Source of the DNA: Micromonospora marina
Lineage (GTDB): Bacteria > Actinomycetota > Actinomycetes > Mycobacteriales > Micromonosporaceae
Direction of reading: 5' to 3'
Length of the DNA: 64,000 bases
NCBI RefSeq assembly: GCF_900091565.1
Contig: NZ_FMCV01000004.1
Location: forward strand, 248,001-312,000
Shown one piece after another: positions 1-8,111 of the stretch. The stretch's first letter is position 1. Every line of letters starts with the position of its first letter. The translations under genes were made by a program, and so were the position numbers. The notes beneath the pieces are model-generated. The model ran no database searches. It was not told the DNA's origin and saw only the letters and a list, made by a program, of their open reading frames with translations.

Positions 1-379
1 CCCACAGCCACGTCACGTCGTGCCGGGCGCAGGCCGCCTCCAGCGCCTGCCACAGGTCGGCGTTCTTCACCGGCTGCTTGGCGGCGGTCAGCCAGCCGTT
101 GCGCTTCCACGAGTTCAGCCAGCCGGTGATGCCGTTGCGCACGTACGTGCTGTCGGTGTGCAGCCGTACCGTGACCGGGCGGGTCAGGCTCTCCAGCGCC
201 CGGATCGCGGCGGTCAGCTCCATCCGGTTGTTCGTGGTCGGGGTGGCCTCGCCGCCGCACAGCTCCCGCTCGTGCCCGCCCCAGCGCAGCACCGCGCCCC
301 AGCCGCCGGGCCCGGGATTGCCGCTGCACGCGCCGTCGGTCCAGATCTCCACGACCCGGCCGGTCTCCGCCTCCACCAT
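1..379 (-). CDS. rnhA: Ribonuclease HI, C-terminal part beyond the window edge
   Basis: This enzyme cleaves the RNA strand of RNA:DNA hybrids in the cytoplasm (primer removal, R-loops). The first 126 codons are visible from an ATG at 377-379 and the frame runs off the left edge. Near the start, [20 protein letters not shown] holds the first catalytic Asp (residue 15) and the glycine-rich turn. [10 protein letters not shown] carries the catalytic Glu and HTDSTYV the second Asp. [17 protein letters not shown] matches the basic handle of bacterial RNase HI. The fourth acidic residue lies outside. It is divergent from the broken phosphatase gene at 450, with only about 70 bases between them. Confidence 0.93.
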   Translation of the reverse strand, partial: MVEAETGRVVEIWTDGACSGNPGPGGWGAVLRWGGHERELCGGEATPTTNNRMELTAAIRALESLTRPVTVRLHTDSTYVRNGITGWLNSWKRNGWLTAAKQPVKNADLWQALEAACARHDVTWLW

Positions 380-449
380 GCCCGGCAACCTACCGGGTAC
401 GCGAGCGCGCGGGACCACCCGACCCGCCGCGCGCGGCTAACGTGCGGGC

Positions 450-1107
450 ATGACCGCTCCCCCGGACTTCGCCGCTCTGTGCAACTTCCGTGACCTCGGC
501 GGCTGGCGGACCGGCGACGGCCGTACCGTCGCCCGGGGCCGGCTCTACCGCTCCGACTCACTGGCCAAGCTCGCCGGCTCGGATCTGGAACGGTTCGCGG
601 CTCTCGGCGTCCGCACCGTGATCGACCTGCGTGACCGAGCTGCGGCAGGCGCTCGAACTGATCGCGGACGGCGAGCACCCGCTGGTGTTCCACTGCGCCT
701 CCGGCAAGGACCGCACCGGGCTGCTCGCCGCGCTGGTGCTGTCCCTGCTCGGCGTGGACGACGACCAGATCGCGGCTGACTTCGCGCTCACCGAGCACGC
801 CACCGAACGGCTGGTCGCCGAGTGGCGTGATCGCCACGGCGGCGCGCCGGGCTGGCCGGCGTACGGGCGGGCCCCGGCCGAGATCATCCGGCTGGTGCTG
901 GCCGACCTGCGGGCCGCCCACGGTTCCGTGCACGGCTACGCGACCGGCCGGCTCGGTGTCGACGAGCAGACGATCGACGCGCTGCGCGCCCGGCTGCTTG
1001 CCGGCGACACGAAACCGCTGCCCACCCAGGGCGGCAGTACGCCGGCGGCGGAGCGACTGCGCGCGCTCGTGCGCGGCCGCGTCACCGAGGCGACCGGCCG
1101 CCGATAG
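450..1107 (+). pseudogene. Tyrosine/serine phosphatase, internally deleted and frameshifted
   Basis: The reading frame from the ATG at 450 gives the usual N-terminus of actinobacterial Y_phosphatase3-type proteins (CNFRDLGGW, GRLYRSDSL, VRTVIDLRD), then loses homology at about 638 and ends as a shadow frame at 779. Another frame, open from 631, carries the rest: ELRQALELIADGEHPLVFHC, the P-loop signature HCASGKDRTG, and the helical C-terminus to 1107. In intact relatives about 60-70 residues separate VIDLR from the ELRQAL helix. Here they are adjacent and out of frame, so a deletion of roughly 200 bases plus a phase change is inferred. The signature Cys and Arg remain, but a single normal product cannot be made. 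Confidence 0.8.
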
Positions 1108-1132
1108 GCGCCGGGACCGGCGACAGCGGAAG

Positions 1133-2335
1133 CTAGCGGCGCAGGCGGGCGCGCAGCCGGCCGGCCGCGTCACCCAGCACCGCGCCGGTCATCGGCAGCA
1201 GCGGACTGGACCGCATCACCGCCAGATCCTCCACCGGGCTGGTCACGCCGTCGAGGAACCGCAGCACCCGCTCCGGCGGGTTGCGGTCGAACAGCCGCTC
1301 GAAGAACTCCACCCCGCCGACGTGGCCCCGGTCCAACGCGCGCAACGCCACCGCGTCCATCCACAGGTGCCGGCCCGGGTACGCGGGCGCCGGCACCGGC
1401 GGTCGACCGGCGGCGAGCGCGCGGGCCACCTGGTCGGCCTGGCGCAGCATCGCCGAGAACGTGAATCCGGTGGACGGACGGGTCGCCCCACCGGCGGTGC
1501 CCAGCCGCACCACGCGTGGGCTCGGGCGGGAGTCGAACGGGCCGTCGGTCATCGGGATCACGCCGTCCTCGACCTCCCGCACCCGCAGCGCGGTCAGGTC
1601 CAGGCCGAGCAGGCCGGCGTACCCGCGCAGCGCCGCGTCGTAGCCCGCGTCGTCGAGCAGTTGCGGGCCGAACTCGGTGTACTCGACCAGCGCGAACCGG
1701 TCGTCGACAGGCAGCACGTACCCGAAGGACACCCCGCGATCCGGCTGGGGCGTGCGGAAGTCCATCAGCACCGCCCGCTGCCTGTCGAACGTCGGCCGGT
1801 CGGCGGCCAGCCACCAGCCCCGGAAGTGCTGCAACCAGCTGGTACGCCCCGGACGCCTCGGCCGCCGGGGCCGCGAGTCGAGCACCCACCCGGCCCGCAC
1901 CAGGTCCCGGCCGTCCGGGTCGCGGACCGTGACCCGCTCACCGTCGTCGTGCAGCTCCCCCGCCGGGGCGCTGATCCGGACCGCGTCCAGCCGCCGCTCG
2001 GCCGCGGCAGCCCGGTCGTAGACCGGGGCGGAGCGGAGCATGGCGTACCGCAGGGGGTCGAGTGTCAGGACGCGGCGGCCGGCGGGCGTGACCACGTCGA
2101 CCTGCGACCAGCTCGCGCTCAGCATCGGGTCCAGGTCGTCGCCGGGCAGGCCCCAGAACGCCCAGGTGCGGTCCTGGCCGCGCTTGTGCACCGGGTCCAC
2201 CACCGCGACCCGCAGCCCGGTCACGTCGTGGCGGTCCAGCGCGGCCAGGACCAGGGACGCGGCGCCGCCGCCGCCGACCAGCGCGAGGTCGGCGTCGACC
2301 GGGAAGGATGGGTGCATCCGGCCACGCTGCCACAC
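1133..2335 (-). CDS. crtY: Lycopene beta-cyclase family protein
   Basis: This is a flavoprotein-like cyclase that would close the ends of lycopene to beta-ionone rings in carotenoid synthesis, probably at the membrane. The 400-residue product starts with the dinucleotide-binding motif DLALVGGGGAASLVLAAL and has the family motifs RTWAFWG, FGYVLPVD, ALVEYTEF and GGATRPSTGFTFSAMLRQAD. Two starts are possible: 2335, or the ATG at 2317, which leaves a shorter lead before the FAD motif and looks more natural. No other carotenoid gene is in the window, so crtE/B/I must lie elsewhere. It converges with the phosphatase remnant and is followed upstream by a MFS gene. Confidence 0.85.
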   Translation of the reverse strand: MWQRGRMHPSFPVDADLALVGGGGAASLVLAALDRHDVTGLRVAVVDPVHKRGQDRTWAFWGLPGDDLDPMLSASWSQVDVVTPAGRRVLTLDPLRYAMLRSAPVYDRAAAAERRLDAVRISAPAGELHDDGERVTVRDPDGRDLVRAGWVLDSRPRRPRRPGRTSWLQHFRGWWLAADRPTFDRQRAVLMDFRTPQPDRGVSFGYVLPVDDRFALVEYTEFGPQLLDDAGYDAALRGYAGLLGLDLTALRVREVEDGVIPMTDGPFDSRPSPRVVRLGTAGGATRPSTGFTFSAMLRQADQVARALAAGRPPVPAPAYPGRHLWMDAVALRALDRGHVGGVEFFERLFDRNPPERVLRFLDGVTSPVEDLAVMRSSPLLPMTGAVLGDAAGRLRARLRR

Positions 2336-2363
2336 CGGCGGGAGCCGCCACCGGGCGACCCGC

Positions 2364-3611
2364 TCAGGGCACCGGGGCGGGCTTGCGCGCGGCCGGCTCG
2401 GCGTAGGCGGCGGCCACCGTCGCCCGGTCGAAGACCCGCCACGTCGCGGCGATCACCGCCACCGCCACCACGAAGCCCACCCAGTACGGCGCGGTGATGC
2501 CGAACCGGGCCGCCACCACGCCGCCGAGCAACGCGCCGACACAGTTGCCACCCGCCGCGACGAACAACGTGGTGCTGCCGACCCGGCCCATCAGCTCCGG
2601 CGGGGTGAGCCGCTGCCGCAGCGAGTTCGCCACGATGTTCCACAGCGCGCTGTGCGCCCCGAACGCGAACAACGCGAACCCGACCACGGCCGCGCTGCGG
2701 GACGCGGCGAGCGCCAGGTGCAGTCCCGCCTCGACCAGCAGCCCGGTCCGCACCGTCCAGGTGGGCGTGATCGCGGCGATCAGCCGGTCCCCCACCAGCG
2801 AACCGAGTACGCCGCCCACCGCCATGCAGGTGAACAACGCGCCGTAGCCGACCGAGCCCAGACCCAGCCGCTCGGTGGCGAGCAGCACCAGCACCGCCAC
2901 CGCCGCGGTGAGCGTGACGTTCAGCAGGCCGATCAGCACCGTCATGGTGCGCAGCAGCCGCTGCCCCCACAACCAGCGGAACCCCTCCGCGACCTCCGCC
3001 CGCACCGACCGCCGGCCCCGCGGCGCCGCACCGCCCCGGTACGTCCCGGCGAGCAGCCCGACCAGCACGGCGCTCAGCGCGTACGTGCCGGCGTTGAGCG
3101 CGAACGGCAGCGACGCCGCCAGCACGAACAGGAACCCGCCGAGCGGGCCGGCGATCATGTTCTGCATCACCTGGGTGCCGCCGCCGAGCCAGCCGTTGGC
3201 GCGTTCCAGCATCGAGCGCGGCACCACCGCCGGCAGCACCGCCTGCGCGGCGGTCCGGAACACCACCTCGCCGGTGTTCACCACGAACAGCACCGCGTAC
3301 AGCAGCGCGATCCCGGCCCGGTCGGCCAGCATCGCCGCCGCGAGCACGGCCAGCGCGCCGACGCGCACCCAGTCGATGAGCACCATCAGCCGGCGCCGGT
3401 CCATCCGGTCCGCCAGTACGCCACCGGGCAGCGCGAAAAGCAGCCACGGCAGCCACGACACCGCCGCCCCGGCCGACACCACGAGCGGATCGTCGGTGAT
3501 CGACGCCACGTACAGCGGAGCGGCCACCGTCGCCGTTCCGCTGCCCAGCGCGGACAGCGTGCTCGCCGTCCACAGTCGGGCGAAGCGCCCGCCGAGCCGT
3601 TCCCCCGTCAC
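2364..3611 (-). CDS. MFS transporter (drug/siderophore exporter type)
   Basis: The 415-residue membrane protein has about twelve hydrophobic helices. An inter-helix loop, ADRMDRRRLMVLIDWVRV, matches the GxLaDRxdRR signature of the major facilitator superfamily, and the middle of the protein shows the usual GSLVGDRL-type repeat. The general pattern resembles EntS/enterobactin-exporter-like permeases of actinobacteria. The substrate cannot be read from the sequence. The start is a GTG at 3611 without a strong ribosome site. The gene lies 29 bases upstream of the cyclase on the same strand, so they could be co-transcribed, but no functional link is evident. Confidence 0.82.
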   Translation of the reverse strand: MTGERLGGRFARLWTASTLSALGSGTATVAAPLYVASITDDPLVVSAGAAVSWLPWLLFALPGGVLADRMDRRRLMVLIDWVRVGALAVLAAAMLADRAGIALLYAVLFVVNTGEVVFRTAAQAVLPAVVPRSMLERANGWLGGGTQVMQNMIAGPLGGFLFVLAASLPFALNAGTYALSAVLVGLLAGTYRGGAAPRGRRSVRAEVAEGFRWLWGQRLLRTMTVLIGLLNVTLTAAVAVLVLLATERLGLGSVGYGALFTCMAVGGVLGSLVGDRLIAAITPTWTVRTGLLVEAGLHLALAASRSAAVVGFALFAFGAHSALWNIVANSLRQRLTPPELMGRVGSTTLFVAAGGNCVGALLGGVVAARFGITAPYWVGFVVAVAVIAATWRVFDRATVAAAYAEPAARKPAPVP

Positions 3612-3653
3612 GGCGAGGCAACCTACCAGCGGCGACGGAGCCTGCCGACCGGT

Positions 3654-4808
3654 TTACCGGCGGCCGGCGTTGAGACGGGCGGCCTGCCGGTTCAGGTGGT
3701 CGCGTTCGGCCAGGCTGGACGCCCGGCGGGCCGCCGCCGCGTACAGCCGCGCCGCCGTGTCCGGGTCGCCGTCGCGTTCGTGCAGGTAAGCCGCCACCGC
3801 CGGGTACCGGGGCAGCGAGTCGTCGAGCGCCGCGAGCGCCGCCAGCCCGGCCCGGGGGCCGTCCGCCTCGCCGACCGCCACCGCCCGGTTCAGCCGGGCG
3901 ATCGGGCTGCCGGTCAGGCGGACCAGTTCGTCGTACCACTCGACGATCTGCACCCAGTCGGTCTCCGCTGCGGTGGGCGCGTCGGCGTGCAGGGCCGCGA
4001 CGGCGGCCTGGGCCTGGAACTCGCCCAGCCGATCCCGGGACAGGGCGGTCTGGAGGATGCCCACGCCCTCGGCGATCAGCACGGTGTTCCACCGGCGGCG
4101 GTCCTGCTCGGCCAGCGGCACCAGGCTCCCGTCGGGCGCGGTCCGACCGGCCCGGCGGGCGTGGTGCAGCAGCATGAGCGCGAGCAGCCCGGCCACCTCG
4201 GGGTGGTCGATCGCGGCGGTGAGCTGCCGGGTGAGCCGGATCGCCTCGGCGGCCAGGTCCACGTCGCCGGAGTAGCCCTCGTTGAACACCAGGTACAGCA
4301 CCCGCAGCACGGTGGCGACGTCGCCGGGCTGGTCGAGGCGGACCCCGGACACGGTGCGCTTGGCCCGGCTGATCCGCTGCGCCATTGTGGCCTCCGGCAC
4401 CAGATACGCCTGCGCGATCTGCCGGGTGGTGAGCCCGCCGACGGCGCGCAGCGTCAACGCGACGGCCGACGACGGGCTCAGCGACGGATGCGCGCACAGG
4501 AAGTATAGCCGCAGCGTGTCGTCCGCCGACGGCACCGGCCCGGGCTGCGGCTCCTCGTCCACGAGATCCTCCCGCCGGCGCCGGGCGGCGTCGGCGCGGA
4601 CCACGTCCAGGAACCGCCGCCACGCCACTGTGACCAGCCAGCCGCGCGGATCCCGGGGCGGGTCGTCGGGCCAGACGCGCAGCGCCTCGATCAGCGCGTC
4701 CTGCACGGCGTCCTCGGCCGCCGCGAAGTCGGCTCCACGGCGGACGAGGACACCGAGCACGCCCGGGATGAGGCTGCGAAGGGCGACCTCGTCCATCGGA
4801 GCTGTCAC
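3654..4808 (-). CDS. ECF42-type RNA polymerase sigma factor with C-terminal extension
   Basis: The 384-residue protein has sigma-2 (AAEDAVQDALIEALRVWP) and sigma-4 (LTTRQIAQAYLVPEATMAQR) regions in its first 180 residues. A long helical extension follows (VLRVLYLVFNEGYSG, HPEVAGLLALMLLHHARR, VQIVEWYDELVRLTGSP), typical of the ECF42 group. In that group the extension takes the place of a separate anti-sigma factor. The GTG at 4808 is chosen because it forms a GTGA overlap with the stop of the DGPF gene, implying translational coupling; an ATG at 4796 is the alternative. The pairing with a DGPF/YCII gene is the family hallmark. A matching promoter lies upstream of the operon at 5264-5290. Confidence 0.9.
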   Translation of the reverse strand: MTAPMDEVALRSLIPGVLGVLVRRGADFAAAEDAVQDALIEALRVWPDDPPRDPRGWLVTVAWRRFLDVVRADAARRRREDLVDEEPQPGPVPSADDTLRLYFLCAHPSLSPSSAVALTLRAVGGLTTRQIAQAYLVPEATMAQRISRAKRTVSGVRLDQPGDVATVLRVLYLVFNEGYSGDVDLAAEAIRLTRQLTAAIDHPEVAGLLALMLLHHARRAGRTAPDGSLVPLAEQDRRRWNTVLIAEGVGILQTALSRDRLGEFQAQAAVAALHADAPTAAETDWVQIVEWYDELVRLTGSPIARLNRAVAVGEADGPRAGLAALAALDDSLPRYPAVAAYLHERDGDPDTAARLYAAAARRASSLAERDHLNRQAARLNAGRR

Positions 4809-5212
4809 TCGGTGATGATGGGCGGCGCGCTCAGGAACGGGCGCAGCTCCAGCCACTCGTGGATCGGCTTGCCGTCCTGCCCCGGCGCGGCCGACAGCTC
4901 GGCGGCGAGTTCGAGGGCGCGCTCGTAGCTGTCCACGTCGATCACCATCCAGCCGGCGATGAGGTCCTTCGTCTCGGCGAACGGGCCGTCGGTGACCGGC
5001 GGGCGTCCCTCGCCGTCGTAGCGGACGAAGGTGCCCTCCGGGGCGAGCGCCTGACCGTCGACGTACTCGCCGCTGTCCTGCAGCCGTGCCGCGAACTCCT
5101 GCATGTAGCGCACGTGCGCGGAGATCTCCTCCGGCGTCCACTTGTCGATCATCGGCATCTCGGTGACCGGGGTCGGGCCGCCGCGGTAGTGCTTCAGGAG
5201 CAGGTACTTCAT
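4805..5212 (-). CDS. DGPF (YCII-related) domain protein
   Basis: This is a small soluble protein of 135 residues of the YCII/DGPF family. It starts at an ATG (5210-5212) behind a good GAGGAG ribosome site. The motif that names the family is visible in PVTDGPFAETKDLIAG. The body has the ferredoxin-like pattern of alternating strands and helices (KYLLLKHYRG, VRYMQEFAARLQDSGEYV, GWMVIDVDSYERALELAAEL). DGPF proteins are the conserved targets and partners of ECF42 sigma factors. Their biochemical activity is not established, though an enzymatic or dye-decarboxylase-like role has been guessed from the fold. The sigma gene follows with a 4-base overlap. Confidence 0.88.
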   Translation of the reverse strand: MKYLLLKHYRGGPTPVTEMPMIDKWTPEEISAHVRYMQEFAARLQDSGEYVDGQALAPEGTFVRYDGEGRPPVTDGPFAETKDLIAGWMVIDVDSYERALELAAELSAAPGQDGKPIHEWLELRPFLSAPPIITE

Positions 5213-5263
5213 CTGTGTCTCCTCGTGGAGGGTGCGACCCATTCTGGCCGCGTTCACTCCGGG

Positions 5264-5290
5264 GACGAAGCCGGCCGTCCGTTCTCGACA
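5264..5290 (-). promoter_or_regulatory. Candidate ECF42-dependent promoter
   Basis: On the minus strand TGTCGA (5290-5285) is followed, after 17 bases, by CGTC (5267-5264), about 50 bases before the DGPF start. This equals the -35 TGTCGA and -10 CG(A/T)C motif known for ECF42 promoters, so autoregulation of the operon is likely. Confidence 0.7.
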
Positions 5291-5348
5291 TCGGTGGCGG
5301 AGGAATTTTCGGGCGTCACATCGCGTAATCCATCCTAGGAGGCTAGTT

Positions 5349-5720
5349 ATGCCAGTCCAGTACGGCTGTCCGGCCTGGGTCGACATGTCCGCCGTCTCGT
5401 GGCGGCAAGGAGCACACCGGACGGCAACGAAGATTTCTCAATTACCCCCAGTGATCGCCGCAACCCTCCTAGTGTTGGCCACACCGGTGCTCGTCACGGA
5501 GTTGGCCACCCGAACGACGTCCCACGCCTACAGCGGACGAAAAGTGAGGGAAGACGCGGATGAAGGCACAGTCATTTCTCGGATCGGCGGCGTTCGGCGT
5601 GGGCCTCGGCGCACTGCTGCTCCCGGCCGCCGCGCTGGCGGACACCAGAGTGTCACCCGCCACCACCCCGGTCGGCGGCACCGTCGTGCTGACCACCACG
5701 TGCAACCCGAACGCCGGTGA
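5349..5720 (+). other. Doubtful small ORF behind a near-ideal Shine-Dalgarno
   Basis: AGGAGG (5337-5342) stands six bases before the ATG at 5349. The frame encodes a hydrophobic stretch (PPVIAATLLVLATPVLV, about residues 34-50) but then runs on into the next gene in a different frame and stops only at 5720. Third-position GC is clearly lower than in neighbouring genes, so this is probably not a gene as written. It may be part of a leader or a regulatory region. The 5213-5559 gap otherwise holds the ECF42 promoter and a repeated GTTGGCCAC (5474-5482 and 5501-5509). Confidence 0.2.
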
Positions 5721-6042
5721 CGCGATCTTCCGGGTCACCGGCCCGGACCGGGACCAGAACGTCCGGTCCACCACGGCCGCCGCGGGCGGCGGCCTGAGCG
5801 CCGAACTGTTCACCGCCGGGTTCACGCTCGGCACGTACACGGTGGCCACCACCTGCGGCGACGGCAGCGACGGCGGCAGCGCCACGTTCACCGTCACCCC
5901 GATCGGCGGCGCGCAGGCCGGTGGGGGCGGGCGCGACGGCGACACCGGGGTGCTGATCGCCGGTGGCGTGCTGGCCGCCGGGGCGCTCGCCGGAGGCGCG
6001 TACGCGGTCATCCGCCGGCGTCGCGCGGGCGCCGTCGCCTGA
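5560..6042 (+). CDS. Secreted Ig-like protein with C-terminal membrane anchor
   Basis: The 160-residue protein has a signal peptide ending near ALAD (residue 27), then one beta-rich domain of about 85 residues resembling bacterial Ig-like folds (SPATTPVGGTVVLTTTCNPN, TYTVATTCGDGS). It ends with a Gly-rich spacer, a hydrophobic helix and the tail IRRRRAGAVA. The helix is preceded by RDGDTG, so the end is laid out like a sorting signal but lacks a clear LPxTG or LAxTG. The start at 5560 follows a GAGGGAAG ribosome site. A class F sortase gene begins 67 bases downstream, which suggests surface display. The ligand is unknown. Confidence 0.75.
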   Translation: MKAQSFLGSAAFGVGLGALLLPAAALADTRVSPATTPVGGTVVLTTTCNPNAGDAIFRVTGPDRDQNVRSTTAAAGGGLSAELFTAGFTLGTYTVATTCGDGSDGGSATFTVTPIGGAQAGGGGRDGDTGVLIAGGVLAAGALAGGAYAVIRRRRAGAVA

Positions 6043-6108
6043 CCGGAGCGGTCCGCCCGCGCCGGATGCTCCGGCGCGGGCGCCGCGTCCCTGTTCGACG
6101 GAGGTGGG

Positions 6109-6750
6109 ATGCTGTCGGAATCGCAACGCCGCTCGCGCCTGCACACCGCCGTCGTGGTCACCGCCGTCACGCTCGCCGCCGCCACCGGCACCGGGCTGGT
6201 CTCGGCCGGGCTCGGCACCACGTCGGCGTCACCACCGCAACCCGGCGCCTCCGCCGCGCCGGCGACCGAACGACCGGGTACGGGCGGCCCGGCGCTGCCC
6301 CGATCCACGCCGGTGCGGGTCACCATCCCCCGCATCGGCGTCGACGCCGAGATCGTCCCGGTCGCCACCGACGCGGACGGCGCGCTGGAGGTGCCACCGC
6401 TGGAACGCCCGGCGGTCACCGGCTGGTACCACCCCGGTCCCGCCCCCGGCCAGGCCGGCAACGCGGTGCTGGTCGGACACGTCGACTCGCAGCACGGTCC
6501 GGCCGTGTTCTTCGACCTCGGGCGGCTGCGCGGCGGCGACACGATCCGGGTGCTGCGCGCCGACGGGCGGACCGCGACGTTCGCTGTCGACGGCGTCGGG
6601 GCGTACCCGAAGGAGCGTTTCCCCACCGCACGGGTCTACGGCGGCGACGCGGCGGCGCGGCTGCGGCTGATCACGTGCGGCGGACGGTTCGACCCCCGGA
6701 CCGGCAACTACCCGGACAACATCGTCGTCTTCGCCACCGCCACCCGGTGA
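6109..6750 (+). CDS. Class F sortase
   Basis: This is a membrane-anchored transpeptidase of 213 residues. An N-terminal hydrophobic segment (about residues 14-36) is followed by a Ser/Pro/Ala-rich linker and the sortase domain from about residue 65 (PVRVTIPRIGVDAEI). Catalytic residues are in place: His in AVLVGHVDS, Cys in LRLITCGG, Arg in FDPRTGNYPDN. The short size and the motifs fit actinobacterial class F/E-like sortases, whose natural substrates are poorly known. It probably acts outside the membrane on the Ig-like protein encoded just upstream, since they look like one transcription unit. Confidence 0.88.
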   Translation: MLSESQRRSRLHTAVVVTAVTLAAATGTGLVSAGLGTTSASPPQPGASAAPATERPGTGGPALPRSTPVRVTIPRIGVDAEIVPVATDADGALEVPPLERPAVTGWYHPGPAPGQAGNAVLVGHVDSQHGPAVFFDLGRLRGGDTIRVLRADGRTATFAVDGVGAYPKERFPTARVYGGDAAARLRLITCGGRFDPRTGNYPDNIVVFATATR

Positions 6751-6810
6751 GGCTCACCCGGCCAGGTCGGCCAGTTCCGCGCCGGAACAGCAGCAGCGAG
6801 GGTTGAGGTG

Positions 6811-6866
6811 TAAGGAGGGGCCCCCTGTTAACGCCTCCGGTAGAGGAAGGGCCCCTTGTTAACACC
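6811..6866. repeat. Paired REP-like element
   Basis: Two similar units lie head to tail, 6811-6835 and 6843-6866. Each has an AAGG-GGCCCC core followed by GTTAAC. The core GGGGCCCC and GTTAAC are each palindromic. The gap 6751-6892 contains nothing else. Similar elements seem familiar from intergenic DNA of Micromonosporaceae, but this could not be checked here. Confidence 0.55.
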
Positions 6867-6892
6867 GCTCCGCGAGTTGGGAGAATCGCGGC

Positions 6893-7291
6893 ATGGCGAA
6901 ACGGGGTGAGCGGACGGCGGCCTGCCCGTGCGGCACCGGGCGGCCGTACGCGGACTGCTGCGCCCCGGTCCACCGGGACGAGGCGACGGCGGCGACCGCG
7001 GAGGCGCTGATGCGGTCCCGGTTCAGCGCGTTCGCGCTCGGCGACGCCGCCTACCTGCGGCACAGCTGGCACTCCAGCACCCGGCCGGACCGGCTGGAGC
7101 TGGATCCGGGCACCCGCTGGACCCGGCTGGAGATCGTGGAGACCGGGCAGGGCGGGCTGTTCGACACCGCCGGCACGGTCCGGTTCCAGGCGCACTACCG
7201 CGAGGGCGGCCGGGCCGGCGTGCTGGCCGAGCACAGCCGCTTCGCCCGGGAGGACGGCCGCTGGGTATACCTGGACGCGCTGCCGGAGTGA
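6893..7291 (+). CDS. YchJ-family protein with SEC-C zinc motif
   Basis: The 132-residue cytoplasmic protein is of the UPF0225/YchJ family. The N-terminus has the SEC-C-like zinc knuckle CPCGTGRPYADCC (about residues 11-23), followed by an NTF2-like domain with LMRSRFSAFALGDAAYLRHSW and the conserved end WVYLDALPE. The length is normal. Function is not established for the family; the SEC-C motif is otherwise known from SecA and may bind zinc and protein partners. The start ATG lies 27 bases after the REP-like element. No operon partner is obvious. Confidence 0.85.
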   Translation: MAKRGERTAACPCGTGRPYADCCAPVHRDEATAATAEALMRSRFSAFALGDAAYLRHSWHSSTRPDRLELDPGTRWTRLEIVETGQGGLFDTAGTVRFQAHYREGGRAGVLAEHSRFAREDGRWVYLDALPE

Positions 7292-7371
7292 CGCGGCCCG
7301 GCGCGCCGGCTCCCACGGCACGGTCGCCGGAAGCGTGGGTTCCCCGACCGGGTCGTGACAGGGAGCGCGCG

Positions 7372-8057
7372 ATGACCCGTCAGAGGTCCTTCAAGTCCCG
7401 GGTACGCACCCGGATGGACAAGACCGGCGAGAGCTACACCACCGCCCGCCGGCAGTTGCTCGGCAGAGCCGAAACCACGCCGGCCCCGACGGTGGCCCCC
7501 ACCGGTGGGCGGACCCAGCGGGACCGCATCTCCGACGCGCTGCTGCGCGAGCGGACCGGGCAGGACTGGGCCTACTGGTTCGACCGGCTCGACGCGTGGG
7601 GCGCGGTCGACCGGAGCCACACCGAGATCGCCCGCTGGCTGGTCGACACCCACGGGGTGCCGGGCTGGTGGGCGCAGATTGTCACGGTCGGCTACGAGCA
7701 GGCACGCGGCCTGCGCGCGCCGGGTCAGCGGCGGGGCGGCGGGTTCGAGGCCGGTGCCAGCCGGACCGTCGGCGTGCCGGTGCAGACGCTGTTCCAGGCG
7801 TTCGCCGACGCGGCGACCCGACGGCGGTGGCTGCCCGGCGTCGAGGTGCGGGTGCGTACCGCCACGGCACCGAAGACGTTCCGGGCGGACTGGGCGAACG
7901 GCCCCAGCCGGATCGTCGTCGGGCTGAACCCGATGGGTGCGTCGAAGTCACGGGTGGCCGTGCTGCACGAGAAGCTGGCCGACGCCGACGAGGCGGAACG
8001 GCTCAAGGCGTACTGGCGGGGCCGCACCAGTGGTCGTTCCTGCACCGGACGGACTGA
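7372..8057 (+). CDS. SRPBCC-like conserved protein, frameshift near the C-terminus
   Basis: The protein opens with a basic helix (SFKSRVRTRMDKTGESYTTA) that is conserved in a group of actinobacterial proteins of unknown role. It continues with a helical domain (DWAYWFDRLDAWGAVDRSHT, WLVDTHGVPGWWAQIVTVGY) and an AHSA1/SRPBCC-like C-terminal domain (VGVPVQTLFQAFADAATRRR). The main frame holds to about 8030 (LKAYWRG) and then reads on as a shadow to 8481, through the next gene. A stop in another frame at 8055-8057 sits just before a strong hairpin at 8079-8107. The true end is therefore probably near 8057, with a small indel just before it. No enzymatic role can be assigned. Confidence 0.6.
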
Positions 8058-8078
8058 TCCACGCGGGCGGTCCGAGCG

Positions 8079-8107
8079 GGATCCCGCCTTCGGCGGAGGC
8101 GGGATCC
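8079..8107. terminator. Hairpin between convergent genes
   Basis: GGATCCCGCC (8079-8088) and GGCGGGATCC (8098-8107) form a perfect 10-base stem with a 9-base loop. It lies between the ends of the SRPBCC-like gene and the DUF2267 gene, so it may serve both directions. Confidence 0.75.
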
Positions 8108-8111
8108 GGCG

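Noticed and set aside
1133..2335. Carotenoid biosynthesis cluster around the cyclase
   Set aside because: No crtE, crtB or crtI-like gene is nearby; the cyclase stands alone.
2040..4508. Plus-strand frame of over 800 codons
   Set aside because: Antisense to the MFS and ECF42 genes; composition typical of a shadow.
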